Source: Nephrocerus scutellatus (lineage: Eukaryota; Arthropoda; Insecta; Diptera; Pipunculidae). Taken from it: a stretch of 64,000 nt of DNA. The DNA lies in the NCBI GenBank assembly GCA_947095585.1, contig OX352764.1, positions 4,139,001 to 4,203,000 on the forward strand, in the 5' to 3' direction. How positions within the stretch are numbered: the stretch's first letter is position 1; the number at the start of each line of letters is the position of its first letter. Positions 33,600 to 45,983 of this stretch are shown here, one piece after another. A model generated the notes under the pieces. The model was not told where the DNA came from, ran no database searches, and worked only from the letters and a program-made list of their open reading frames with translations. The translations under genes were made by a program, and so were the position numbers.

Positions 33600-35075
33600 A
33601 TGGCTTTAAGTTATAGGATTCTCCTATTTTTATACCAAAATATAATACGCACAACACGATTGGTAGAGAGAATCAAGGACCTCGACCACAACGGTTTGTC
33701 GCCCAATGCTCTGTGTGCCTTCCTCGACATTGAGGGCGCTTTCGATAACACTGGCTACGACTCTATTGCATTGCAAAGGCAATCAGTAGCAGAGGTATGG
33801 AAGAGTTGACTAATCATTGGATAAGGGCCATGCTTGAAAGACGAGATATTATTTCCTCCTCGGGAGGAGTGTCTGTGTCTGTGATTACAGTTAAGGAGGA
33901 TTGCTTTCTCCTCTTCTATGCTCACTAGTCATTGACAATCTTCTAGTCGATCTTTATTAGTGGTCGATTTTTATTAGTGGTAAGCACTGCACGATAGTCC
34001 AGGACCGGACCCCGGTTCTAGAGCCAATTATGATGATGAAGCACTGAACGACTATCACTTGTGTCATGTTAGTTGCTTTACCACACGTTTTAGAATGGTG
34101 CAGCAGAGAAGGACTATCCATCAGTACTTGCTAAACCGTTCTAGTGCCTTTCACGAAAAGAAGACTGGTCGATTTGGGACCTATCACCAGCAAAGGCACC
34201 ACATTAGATTATTCCAGCGAAGTTAAATATTTCGGCATCATCCTTGATAAACGGCTAATCTGGAATTCTCATATCCAGACCGCCATCGAACGCGCCACTT
34301 GGGCCTTGTGGGCCAGTAGACACCTCTATGGCAGAACTTCGGGTCTAAATCCTAAAATGGTACATTGGGTGTACACAATGATGGTGAGACTTATTATCAT
34401 TTTATGGCCGAAAGTTATTGAACGGACAACTGCAACTAAGCTTCATAAGCTACAAAAAATTGCCCGTCAAGGTACAACGGGTGCCGTGCCCATCTGCCCT
34501 ACTAAAAGCTGTTGTAGAGCTTTAATCTCTGCAAATTTTCATTTGGAAGACGGCAAACGACGTACAAACCGGGAGACTATGTGGGTCACCTGAAAATTCT
34601 TGACTCAATTCCTAAAATAGACATGTTCTGCACTATCCCCGACATTATGATCAGCGAGCGCTGTTTCGGAAGGAAATTTGAGGTAGAAATATTGGACCGG
34701 GCAAACTGGTGCAATGATGTTCCGGCACTGGACGCTAGAGTTCTGGTCTGGTTCATATATGGATATAAGATGGAAACTGGAGCTGGAGCTGGTGTTTTTC
34801 GAACCAACACCAAAGTCTCGATGCCAATGGGAAAAAGTCTGTCGTTTTTCCAAGCGGAACTCCATGCCATTATGATCTGCGCCGAGATGAACCTTAATAA
34901 AGAATTAAAGCCCTAGAATATATATCTTTTCAAATAGCCAGGCAGCACTTAGAGCGCTGTCGTCTAATTGAATGAACTCGATATCAGTCAAAAACTGTTA
35001 CGGTACTGCAAAACCTTGCCAGACACAACAAAGTCAAACTCGGTTGCGTCCCTGGTAATCAGGGAATTGCAGGGA
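33600..35075 (+). mobile_element. LOA-like RT/RNase H relic, second copy
   Basis: Plus strand: FLDIEGAFDNTGYDSIALQR (33721-33780), then a rearranged region without a clear YADD. RT thumb sequence then opens at 34144-34593 (TTLDYSSEVKYFGIILDKRL, AIERATWALWASRHLYGR). RNase H follows (MGKSLSFFQAELHAIMICAE near 34828-34890) and the tail KVKLGCVPGNQGIAGNES near 35025-35080. Sequence agrees with the 10681-11960 copy over the thumb, so both derive from one family. Stops and frame changes make it dead. Confidence 0.82.
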
Positions 35076-37574
35076 ACGAATCGTGTGATTGCCTTCTGCT
35101 TTCTTTGACTCATCCGTATACCATTTTCTGGCTCTCCAATGTTTTTGGTGTTAATTTTCAGACCTTAATTCCATATTGGTGCTCAATCTGACTTCAAAGT
35201 CAAGCGTCGGCACCATGTTATCGCATGTCATACTTCCAAGCGGAATCTGTTTGACAAGTAAGTCATATATTGGGGGCCGCGATACGCCGAACTTCCTCTA
35301 CTAGGATTTGATTGCGCCACTGCATGTAGTGGAAGAAGTCCAATGATTATCTCGATCCCTGCTCTGTTGCAGGTCTGTATGTGTCGACTTATTTTTTTAT
35401 AATTTGCGCACGACGACGAATATCTGTACGTCCTAAGATAGGCGTGAGGGAAACTGATGAGCATTTAAAGCACCACAAGTATTGCGGTTGAATTCAAGAA
35501 GAGCTGCTATCCAACTGGCTATTTCTCTTGAGCACCGCTTAAGATATAGGCAAGTCTCTGGATATTTCCCCAATTTTATTCTTGCGTAACTTTGCTTTCT
35601 CTTTTCTGATGATATTACCATGTTCAACAACTGTTCCCGGGGCACGGTTTGATTTTGCGTTTTATTTGCAAGGTTTTGTAACCGACACTGTAACTTTGGT
35701 TTTGTTTACTCAACAATATGGTGAATAGATAGCAAGCAGACTAACTTCTCAGTTTGTTGTTCATGTCAAATTTGGTTTCGGTTTGGTGTTCTTTTTGCAA
35801 AGCATTTACTATGAAAACCCTTTCATTTTGGTAGCTTACCCGTGGGTATGGTTTCGGGTTTAGTTTTAGTTAATCGAAAGAGGCATTAATTCTAATTTTA
35901 TTGTTTTGTGGTGGACAAGAGAGAGCTTTTGAGTTCCATGTAATAACTCGTCGTAGCTCGTAGTATGGAGCACAAGAGATTGTAAATTTTCTTGCGTTAT
36001 TGGAACCGACTGTGGCTGAATGAACGAATCACTAATCCACCAATGTTTTGAAGTGAATTTGAAACTCCATTCAAGAAGCAAAACAGAGTACATAGTAGAA
36101 ATAAATCCGTCAACCACCAATCACCATTCCACAGCTGATCAGCTAATGTGTGCCTCAATTTCGAAAGCTAGTTTTGATAGCTTTCGTGAGAGTAAAAGCT
36201 ATAGAGCAGGTTTTCACTGTGACTTTTTACAGTGTTGTCGTTGTCGTATGCCGATTCTGTTGTGCTGTGGTGAATATCACTCCGAAACTCCCATGAACGT
36301 CGACAGTCGGAAGGCTTTTCAAGTCGGCTTTGGTTTATTAGTTCAGTTCAGTTTCAATCTTCGTCGGAGTTGCTTCGCGAGCTTGTGGGTTCGTCTCGTT
36401 GGGACCAGTTGCACGTGAATAGTTATTGTTGTGGTTGTCGTCATCAGATAAGCAGCTCAAGACTTTTGTTGTTGTTTTCGGGTGGATAATATTTGTATGC
36501 AAAGTGCGGAAAAGATATTTGCGGCAGTCATACTGTCCCATAGTTAGTGGGTGGGTAAGGTGTTCTCAAGAAGCGGTACTGTACTGTGGCAATCGGCAAT
36601 ATTGTGCAATGTAAGAAAATGAAAAGGCTACCCGTTTAATCTGTGCTTCATCTGTTATTCCCCAGTGTCTTCCGGGTGTGTGGACGGGGATAATTAATGA
36701 ATGCACTTCCTCTTCGCATTAATGATACAAATATTGTGATGAAAGGATAATCATTCTGTGAAATGTGGGTGGCGGAAATGTGGTGGTTTTTTTCTTCGCT
36801 GGATATATGCCTGTCTTCCAGTTTTAAAAATAATTGTCCTTCAACAACACACAATCCTCTGTGTGATTCCACTTCTTTGACTCACCTTAATAATCTTCAT
36901 TAGAGAACCACCCCATCGTACATCACATATTTATATGACTTTTCATGGCCATTCGTACATTATTTACTAGGATGCGCGTGGAACGAAAAAAGTTTGATGT
37001 AAATATAGAATGTATCCAACTCCTATCGCATTTGTCATCATCATCCATCCCATTGGATATTTGGCGTTCGCATCTCCTGCTCATGCAGATTTGTAAATTC
37101 GTCTTCCAGCTGTGCTGTGCACTCAATTCACTGCAAATCCTCCCCACAATCTGCTCACAAACACAATATCACACACACTAATGTTGCTATCTCACGCACA
37201 CAATGTGCCTTAACACCACAGCCACCACCCTTATTGCAATTTTACCCTCGGATCGATAGCACGAGTGAGCGAGCACACGAGCACGACTGATTGTGTGTGC
37301 TGTGGGGTGGCTTTTGTTGCAATCGGGGACACAGTGGAGAACTTCAAAGTGTTGCCATCTACATCTTTATTTAGAATAGCAAAACGACAGTGTTCTATTC
37401 TCTCTATCCTCCTCATTCATTTCTATGAAACTTTCTCAGTGCAGTGGCGCAGCATTTTTATGTGGAGTTGGGGTGTAATGGTTTACTTGTGCAGTAGAAT
37501 TATATTATTTTGTTGTTGATGGATGTAGACGAAAATGGAATGTTTTAATACTCTTGTAGTGCAAACATTTCATA
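35076..37574. other. Spire intron, no gene recognised
   Basis: Includes a perfect 9-bp hairpin, CGAAAGCTA (36162-36170) and TAGCTTTCG (36178-36186) with a 7-base loop. Two overlapping TCAGTT words at 36343-36353 resemble an insect initiator, but no paired downstream element is seen. No exon is supported. Confidence 0.4.
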
Positions 37575-37940
37575 GTCATAGCGAAATTTTCGGAATTTTT
37601 TGTTTAAGTTTAACAAAAAAATAATATATCGGCAGTGACAAGTCCACTTAACTTAGGCCAGAAACGAAGACACCCAAAGTAGGCCCAAATAATGATAATA
37701 AAACCATTTAAAATTGTTAAGGTATTACTTTGAAACTTCAAATGTTGGTCCAAATTTATTTTGAAGCGAAATTTTCGTAATTTTTAATTTTTTTTAAAGT
37801 AAAATATCGGTACTGACAATTCCACTTAACTTAGGCGAAGACCGGACCCCCATTGTAGGGCTAAATATTATTATAAATCATTGAAAATGGTTTATTACTT
37901 TGAAACTTCAAATGTTGGTCCCAAAATTATTTTCTATTTT
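37575..37940. repeat. Two-copy tandem duplication, period about 170-190 bp
   Basis: Both copies carry GCGAAATTTTCG, then TATCGG, AGTGACAA/ACTGACAA, TCCACTTAACTTAGGC and TTACTTTGAAACTTCAAATG followed by TTGGTCC. Copies differ by many substitutions and indels, so it is old. Confidence 0.8.
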
Positions 37941-38310
37941 TTCGATTTTCAGATGAATCGGTGAATTTTCATTGAAACACTAAGTCAAAGACATGCAACT
38001 CAGGTCAAAATTCAAGATCATTAATCTGAAAATCTTTTAAGTATTAAGGAAAATTTTGAAAATTCTTTGTGAAATTTTTAAAAAGAATGGACATTTTTTT
38101 AGCTTAAAATTATATCAATTACTTGCTTGAAGTATTCAACTTTATATGTAAAGAATGAATCTAATAAACCTAAAATTGTCTGCAAGAGCTTCAAAAATTG
38201 AATTTTGGTATTTCAAGCTTTAGGAGCGTACTACTACTTTTAAAAAAGGCAATATGCTTAAACGGTCTCATATCAATGAAAAAGTTGTATCAAGGTACAA
38301 AAAGAAGAAA

Positions 38311-38381
38311 CTTTACAGGATTCAGAAACTCGTATTTTTGATTTTAGATCAAAAAAATATGAGTTTCTGAATCATGTAAAG
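38311..38381. repeat. Long imperfect hairpin
   Basis: Left arm 38311-38342 (CTTTACAGGATTCAGAAACT...) and right arm 38348-38381 are reverse complements except for two substitutions and a 2-base indel. The loop is 5 bases. The transcript would form a stem of about 32 bp. Confidence 0.88.
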
Positions 38382-38544
38382 GGTCTTCTGTCCATTTCTA
38401 CCTTTTTTCCTTATGTATTCACTTTAGAGCCATATACTTAGGCAATAGATTGGTATTTTAGTGTTTCCATTTAGGTTTGTTAAGAGTTCTTCATTTATTA
38501 GTGGTTGATCCAAGATTTCCGCAATTAATCTATTCACCGGTCCT

Positions 38545-39475
38545 GACTTTGAGCATAGGACATACGTATAGCATCCTCTGAGCTTACGACATACGTATAG
38601 CATCACTAAACTCTAGGTATTCCTTAATAGATCTCATTTTGAGATGAGCTTGAGTCATATCATAAAGCATCCATAAACTCTTTGTATTTTCTCATAGATT
38701 TAATTTTAAGTTGAGCCTAAGTCATACCATAAAGCATTTATAAACTGTTGGTATTGTCTAGCAGATTTGATTGTGAGTTGACCAATATTTCCAATTAAGC
38801 GGTAGATTGTGTTAAAGCTCTACATACCTCTATTTTACGTCGCCAAGAATTATGTGTTCTCATTGCTTCGGAGCTGTTTAAGTACTGGGCACCAACACCA
38901 ACCGATTAGATGTTATGATAGGTTAATGAATTCCAAAAAGTCTTCACATTTAACTTTGGCCACGAATACAAAATTCAAGTTTAAGACATACGTATAGCAT
39001 CGCTAAACTCGGGGTATTGTGTAATAGATTTAATTTTAAGTTGAGTCTAAGTCACATCATAAAACATTTATAGACTGTTAGTATTGTCTAATAGATTTGA
39101 TTGTGAGTTTGCCAATATTTCCAATTGAGCTGTGATTGTCTTAAAGCTCTACATCCCTCTCTTATGAGGCCACAAAATTCTGACTTCGAGCTAAGACATA
39201 CGTATAACATCGCTAAACTCTGGGTATTGTCTTAATAGATTTGATTGTGAGTTGGCCAATATTTCCAATTGATTCTCTTAAAGCTTTACGCATCTCTTAT
39301 GCGGACAAGAATTATGTGTACTTGTTGCTGCTGAGTAAAATCTGAGACCTGTTTAAGTACTGGAATGATCTTTGTCTAATACACCCACAGATAAGATGTT
39401 ATTATAGGTTATTTGGATTCAAAAAAGTCTTCACATTTAAGTTTGTAGGCTTTAAAAAGCTTTGTGCAGGACTTC
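38545..39475. repeat. Diverged tandem repeats with AGACATACGTATAGCATC
   Basis: At least three diverged units, each with GACATACGTATARCATC, AAACTCTGGGTATTGTCT, ATAGATTTGATTGTGAGTTG, CCAATATTTCCAATTGA and TTAAAGCTCTACATCCCTC. Period varies from about 190 to 330 bp because of internal deletions. Non-coding. Confidence 0.8.
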
Positions 39476-40969
39476 ACACCCGTCAGGCCGTGCTACATTA
39501 CTTAATTCTTTATCCCTTTCATCTACCTTCCTTATTATGCCAGATATTAGATGTGTAAGATATTAGATCTCAAAACAAAATATATATTTAATCTGAACAC
39601 CATGATTATGACGTACCCTCACAGTGCAAAAATTTTTCTAAATTAAGACCTTTCTCTAATTTAACACCAAAATTCTAATTCTACTAGTAGTGAGAATAGG
39701 TCAAAAACTACGAAATCTTTTTTTACCATTATACCAGTCACTATTTCACCATTTTCTACCATACATTTGGATGTACTCTCGCAGTGCCACTTTTAGACCA
39801 TAAATACATAGCTTCTCCAGCGCCATCTACCAGGTCCAAAAATATATACATGCACAACACAAATGGTCGCGAGAAGCTAGGCCTTGGACCGCCACAGTCT
39901 GTCGCGCCGAATATTATTATTATTCTTTTATGGGTAAAAATTGCTTTAATAAATGTGAATTTAGACGAACACTGTTATCCAATGTAAAATCAAAACCTCT
40001 TAGTTCTCATTATGGCCTTAACAATTTATTTTCTTATCTAAAACCCAAATATCTTAATTCTCATTGTCTTTAAAAATTTCATTAACATTTCCAGTTGATT
40101 TCCAGTTATTATAAGAATCGTAATTAAGACATACTACTTTAAAAAAACAAATAGCCAAACTTGTCTTAAGTTATAACTTGTATTAAGTATAGTCTCTCTC
40201 CTGCAGAGTGATTTTGTCAACTAAACATCCAAATGATAATTTTTTCAATTTAATGCTGTTCCCAAATTCCAAAAACAACACAACAAAACCCCTTTTACTC
40301 TGCAGACGCTTTATAAATTATAGACAGCTGTTAATTAAACCTCCAACCCATCCCTTTTTATGTTAATCCTAGATATTTCTCACAACAAAATTCTTCTTTA
40401 CAAAAAATTCTCTCCAATATCTGCATATCCTCTACAATATAATCAGAAAACGCTTAGAGAAGCATTGCACCCAATTTGCTAAAAAGAAGTCCTGCCACTG
40501 TTTGGGTTAAAGAGCGCATGAGAAAGAAGCAGTCGCAATGCTCGTCAGATAATATCGAAGAGGAATGAGTAGAGTACTGCTACTGAATACCGAAGTTTGT
40601 GTTGTTCGGAATTGTTAGGTCGTCAAGTTAGTCAAGAAACGTTGTGCAAAATGGGAAAAGAAAAATTCTGAACTAAATTCCTAGTGTGCGAAAAAGTGTT
40701 TTTTACTCTCCATTGTGTTTCATTATCAGTTTCAATTGTTACGCAAACGATAATCGGTTAAGTGACGTGTGGTTCTCATTCCCCTCAACGGAAGTACATT
40801 CGAAACTAAACTAAATTCCACTTACGTCTGTGTACGGTGTGATAACAACAATTTGTCAATAATGATGAGTAGCTGCGACTGCGTTGCAGTCTTCTTCTTC
40901 GTCCAAGTTGGTAGCTTTTGTGCCTTGGGAGTGCGTCGAATCGAATCATAAAGAGAGAAGTGAAAAAAA
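39476..40969. other. Intron and probable 5' UTR/promoter of alternative spire exon
   Basis: Mostly unique. The segment from about 40480 to 40969 is the likely promoter and 5' UTR for the ATG at 40970. A TCAGTT initiator-like word lies at 40726-40731, with GGTTA (downstream-element-like) at 40756, one base off the strict spacing. The exact start cannot be fixed from sequence. Confidence 0.35.
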
Positions 40970-41156
40970 ATGACAACAACTGGACTTGCAACTCCTTCTT
41001 CAGCTGCCGCAGCAGCAGCACATCAGGACAACACAAGTAATCCCAATAATGCTGCAGTGGATGCTGCTAGGGATTCGACTTACTGCCCACAGGAGCCTCA
41101 GCCTCCACCGAGAGCTGCACCACGCGGTAATCCGCCAACGCCAAAGCCACGTTCAG
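40970..41156 (+). CDS. spir: Probable alternative first coding exon of spire
   Basis: A 62-codon open frame from ATG 40970: MTTTGLATPSSAAAAAAHQD, then an Asn/Asp-rich piece and a proline/arginine-rich end (QEPQPPPRAAPR, PPTPKPRS). A stop codon lies two codons upstream (TGA at 40961-40963), the ATG has A at -3, and no acceptor lies between, so this should be a first exon. The donor CAG|GTGAGG at 41157 leaves one base, the same phase as the donor at 15080, and so fits the acceptor at 58759 on the same strand. Joined there, the product would lack KIND and WH2 A to C. A second donor, GAG|GTGAGA at 41162, would be out of phase. Short spire isoforms exist in Drosophila, but I cannot confirm that this corresponds to one. 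Alternatively it belongs to an unrelated nested gene. Confidence 0.6.
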
Positions 41157-41470
41157 GTGAGGTGAGATTTTGAAAGTGCACCAGAATAGCAAGGGTGCGC
41201 GAGTAGCTATATAATGGGTGTTTTGTGTGGCACCCATTTTCGGAAGCTTAAATGACCTAAATAAAATGGGTCGATCACCCTCTGTGTTTAGTTAATCCTT
41301 GATTTTTTCACAAGTTTTCGGGTACTACACAAGTGGTGTAATGGTTGACATTTTGCATGTGGCTTACCGCCACCCTCTGACAGCAAAAATTGGCGACCAT
41401 TTGAGGGGTGAAAGCTATCAGTCGTTCTTCTTTCTGAGCAACGTCAACTGATTTTCTTCCCTGATATTCC
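41157..41470. other. Intron after alternative exon, nothing recognised
   Basis: Contains a short inverted word: AATGGGTGTTTTGTGTGGCA is followed by CACCCATTTT (near 41212-41240). No gene. Confidence 0.4.
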
Positions 41471-41479
41471 TACATTTGT

Positions 41480-42075
41480 AAATGTTTCTTTGAAGCAAAA
41501 TCATAAATCTAAAACGACTTTAGTCCCTTCCAAACTCAATGGTCAAAGACTAATACTTACTTCCAATGCCTTATATTTTGGCGTCATCCTGGATAGAGAA
41601 GTCAGCTAGAAGATCGAACATTGAATTCACGGTTAAAAAAGCAGCAGTAGTTACACAAAAAAAAAGTCCCATTTTATACTACTAGGTGTGATCAAGCAGG
41701 ATAAGAAGGCATACTACTAGGAGTAACCTAATGATATAGAAAGGTTACAACTAGTAGTATAGAAAGAGAAAAGTTCAGGCAATTTGACCAACAGCGCCCT
41801 ATAAACAGCGTTATGTGGCCTTCCTACAATAAAAGAACCAAAGAATTGATCTCTAGATCTCGGAAGGATATTGCGAGGATTGTGGCTATAAGCACGGTTC
41901 ACTGGCCACGCTGCTACATTTGGGTATATTTCACATACCACCTTGTGCAGGAGCTGTAAAAAGGTTCATAAGATAGAAACTAGCCAGATCCAGACTCCAC
42001 ATTTTGCGCAAACCATTCTTTGTCGACCTGAAAGAGATTTCGCTTTACTGAATCTAGAGCTGATCTCAGGTTAGG
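41480..42075 (+). mobile_element. LOA-like RT thumb and RNase H tail fragments
   Basis: Plus strand: KTTLVPSKLNGQRLILTSNA then FGVILDREVS (41512-41605), matching the thumb at 26930-27010. After a gap, KELISRSRKDIARIVAISTV then HWP (41832-41905), typical of the region before the zinc knuckle. The middle (41650-41780) includes CTACTAGG/CTAGTAGT words. Dead. Confidence 0.65.
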
Positions 42076-42169
42076 TGGTGTAACGATGTTATTTAGCAAA
42101 TCCAAATCTCTCTGTCACAAACCGTAAACCTAACCATAGACAAAAAAGTAAATACAGACAATTAGTGAC

Positions 42170-42750
42170 TCTGCATGTATACAGCACAATGGTCAATTCG
42201 GGATTGTCGTCAGAACATTTTCCCGAATCACATGTTCTACTCACCAGCCCAAAGGAAATCGTTTTTTTAAGGAAAATACATTTCCCCGACTATATCAGGC
42301 CTTGCGTGCTAAAAATTAAGGTAAATTAAAGTTATAACCAACCAACAACAACGTCTGCATAAAATATTATTTTTTTTAATGGCCACCAATATACTTCACA
42401 ATCGGTCTTTGCAAAAATATCATGATACTGCACGAAAAAATCAACTTGTGTATACAGCACAATGATCAATTCGGGACTGTCGTCAGAACATCTTCCCGAA
42501 TCACAGGTTCGATTCACCAGCACGCCCAAGAGAAATCTTTTTTTTTTAAAGGAACATACATTTCCCCGTCTGTATCAGGCCTTGCGTGCTAAAAATTCAG
42601 ATAAATAAAAGTTATAACCAAGCAACAACAACGTCTGCATAAAATATTATTTTTTTTAATGGCCACCAATAAATATACTTCACAATTGGTCTTTGCAAAA
42701 ATATCATGATACTGCACGAAAAAATTAACTTGTGTGTGGACCAATACTGA
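42170..42750. repeat. Two-copy tandem duplication (about 278 bp) with tRNA-B-box-like word
   Basis: Each copy starts GTATACAGCACAATG.TCAATT, then TCGTCAGAACAT.TTCCCGAA, ATACATTTCCCCG.CT, CAGGCCTTGCGTGC, AACAACAACGTCTGCATAAA and ATATCATGATACTGCACGAA. The second copy contains CAGGTTCGATTCACC (42503), close to the pol III B-box; the first has CATGTTCTACTCACC. This might be a tRNA-derived SINE, but the T-stem pairs poorly, so I leave it as a repeat. Confidence 0.75.
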
Positions 42751-44595
42751 TTGAAGATTACTAAATTCTAAAGCTCTTAGGAACTACCCTGTTTCTACCG
42801 TGCTCTACCGAACTTATAAATGCATTCTGTCTTTTTTTTTGTATTTTATCGTGGTAAAGTAAAATTCCTTTGTCTATACCGATTCAAGTGCCTATTAACA
42901 GCTTTGTGTACGATTCTTGTACTCTTGCTATTACCCCAAACCGTTCAATCCTGACCAACTACTAGCCACGGCAGTAGTTCCGACCTGACGTGCATGAGTA
43001 GTATTAGCGGTATTTTTAGACATTATAAGTAAATATATATTTTGTGTCATCGAAAAGAAAAACAGAAAAAAACATAAGCCCTAGGTGACCAGCGAACGAC
43101 ACCCGAGTAGGCTCGTTCAAATTGTAAAACTATCCAACAAAATTTATATGAGGACAATGGTATAAAAATGATGGAAAATGAAATTTCGCGAGCACCACAC
43201 CACTCTACCTACTTAACTACCTCGAAATATAATGTTTCGATATTCGTTTAGGTTTCAAGCCTAATCAAGAACAACCAGAATCCTTATTTGTCGCACCTTA
43301 AAATCTTAAACTCAAATGCAACATGACTCCATGCAGACTCTGAAATCGAAAAATTCAAATTAGTCCTTTTATTCGAAAAATCGAAACTCCTACAAATCTA
43401 TTTATCAATTCGGTCAAAATATCCTGAAGTAATTGACTGGAATATCCTTAATTCTCCACTCACTCCAAAAAGTATTCACATCTGAACAGGAAAGTAAAAA
43501 AAAAATCAGCGTTAGCGGTTGGGCTTGGGGTTGAATAAATGGAATAATTCTTCCTCCCTTAACACACCATCGCCATCGTGTCTTTTGGGTATAAAAGCCT
43601 AAATCCTTTTCTTCTCCAACATTTCTTTCATTTTTTAATCGAATTTTATCCAAACTGAGCAGTTTTTCCTGACTACAAACGCTGTGCTGGCAGTAGTATG
43701 TGTGTGTGCGCGACATTCTCCCTCGTCACTGTTACCGGAAACAGCAGTCTTTCAAACACAAAAAAACTCCCTCATGGGGGTAGTTTACAACTTTGCTTTT
43801 CATTGCGCTCAAATTGCACGCTGAAATATGAGCAACGCAGCACGTCGTGTAGGACGAACTGACCCAGTTTTCATGATCCAAATGGAAAAATTTAAAGTTC
43901 TGCTTTTAGTTGTTCTTCTTTCGTTTTAATCGGCAGCTGAGAAGGAAGAAACAAAAATCGCTTGCAAATCTCCGCATCTACATCAAGGAAGAGCGATTTC
44001 ATCCTTCAATGTGTGTGGTTGCCATTAAATTTCTTCGCTATTCTTGAGTTGCGGAGGTATTCCTTACTACATACTCTCTCTCACTTTTTAGGACGATTAT
44101 TGTTGCAACGAAAAACAGGAAAAAACACTGCTCTATGGATTTGTGATCCAGTTTCGAAGGAGGTCATTTCCTTTTCTCTCCTTTACAGACGTGCACGCTA
44201 TTTCCCACAACAACAACAATTGTTAGTGATTTATTTCTTGTTTGAATGTAAAAACGAACCATTGTAGGATTAATCTTAAAATGCAGTCTGTAGCTGTTGA
44301 AGAAAATTTTGATTTCTTTCGAACTGGAGAGCAACATTATGCTAGTGTGTTACCAGGAAAAAAAATAATGCATGAAAAACAGGAAAAAAGGATATCACAA
44401 AGTTGTTGAGTATCAGAGTATAGCTGCTATTCTACCATAATGCAATACGGTTACGTCCTTACCAGTGCGATCTAGTTCCAGGCAAGCCGACAAATGTTCG
44501 TGTACATGGGGGAGTTTGAAGCTCAATTAACCCATCTGGTGGTTGAAAGAATTTAAAGTTAATCAAAGCATCGTATAGCATAACATCGGCACACG
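42751..44595. other. Spire intron, no gene recognised
   Basis: No supported exon or named repeat. Open frames at 43414-43716 (-) and 43962-44267 (+) have no domain. Confidence 0.4.
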
Positions 44596-44669
44596 CCACA
44601 CAGTCCTTTAATATTTAGTAACAATCGCCAAAATATCTGTTTTTGAGTATTCCAAAGTATTTTCTTTTT

Positions 44670-45110
44670 TCTACGCATCACACGCGACCAGCGACACGTG
44701 TCACACGCGGGATATCCAAATTGGCCACTGACATTAAGCAGCTCGCAAAATTTTATCCCTTTAGGTCGTGCGAAAGGTGGTTAAAAAAGACCTCAAAAAA
44801 CGAGAAAATTGCGGAATTTCCAACCATCACACGCGCCACATGCGGAATGCGACACACGTAACAAGCGGAATATAAAAAAATTGACTTAGACACTCACTAA
44901 ATTTCAGCTCTGTAGATCGTGTGGAAGGTGGCTAAAAAGGACCTCAAAGAAGTCGAGAAGAAAAAGTTCAGCCAATCATACGTGCCACACGCAACACACG
45001 CGGAATATTAAAAATACTATTTGGGAGTTAGAAATTTCAGCTTTTTAGGTCGAAAATACAGACAAAAAGGGGTCAAGTTAAATAAAACTTTTTAAAAAGA
45101 AAGTACATCG
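44670..45110 (-). repeat. Dispersed CACACGCG/CACGTG family, copy 1
   Basis: Two internal units (about 150 bp apart) of CACACGCG, GACACGTGTCACACGCGG or its variants, GGAATAT, then a GTCGTGCGAAAGGTGG-like word followed by TTAAAAAAGACCTCAAA. In reverse complement the same order is seen at 57090-57370 and 63880-64000. Confidence 0.75.
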
Positions 45111-45559
45111 TAGGAGTAGCCTATTCCATTCGAAAAATAGATAGGTACTGCGTAAGCCAGTATCTGAAGAAAAGGTGTGGAACAAGTTCAAAGAAGTTCA
45201 CTTCTTTTACTGTACCAGAAAACCACAAAAGCATACAACCTTTTGAATACAGGAACCAAAACCAACCCATATAAATGTTTCATGTAAATTGTCTACTACG
45301 GAGATACATATGGGTTGCAAGCTTCTTTGAATAAAATGGGGTTAATTTTGAAAAAAGTTATATGGGAACAGCATAACAATATAGAGTAGAATTTAACGTT
45401 TCCAAAAGCCAATGCTGTCTTCTGTCGTCGAAGCGTAATTTAAACCCCAAAACTTTATCCATGAATTTTGCATCAATGAAACAACAAGCTTCGTTGGTAC
45501 GACGACATATTCACCATCGCTAAAAATGCTGCGAAAAGTTCCTATTTGCTAAAACGGTG

Positions 45560-45960
45560 CAAGATCCAGTTTGGTATCCCTAAACTTTGTGCGTCCTAGT
45601 TTACGCCATCCTTCCAGCGTAGGCTTGGCCGACCTCGCTGTAGTGTTCCATAAATCCTGCCACATCCGAGCAGGATCCTCTTCGCTAATGCGAGCTACGT
45701 GTCCTGCCCACCGGAGCCTATCGAGAAATAATCTCTACACGATGTCGACATCGCGTTATCGCTTGTAGATTTCATCATTGTAGAGTCTCAGGAATCGTCC
45801 TTCCTCACATACGGGGCCAACAATTCTCTGTAAGACTTTTCTCTCGAACGCGGCTAAGAGGTCAGAATGCTTTTTGCTAAGCACCCAAGTCTCGGATCCA
45901 TATGTAAGTACTGGTATTACCATTGTCTTATACACCAGCACCTTGGATTTCATGCTTAAA
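45560..45960 (-). mobile_element. RTE-type RT C-terminal fragment
   Basis: Minus strand 45953-45756 reads KSKVLVYKTMVIPVLTYGSE then TWVLSKKHSDLLAAFERKVL and QRIVGPVCEEGRFLRLYNDE. Below it come LFLDRLRWAGHVARISEEDP (near 45735-45675) and the LEGWRKLR-like end. This is the conserved end of RTE-like polyproteins. Here it is cut off from the catalytic part. Confidence 0.85.
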
Positions 45961-45983
45961 TTCCTGGATTTGAAGAGTCTTGA

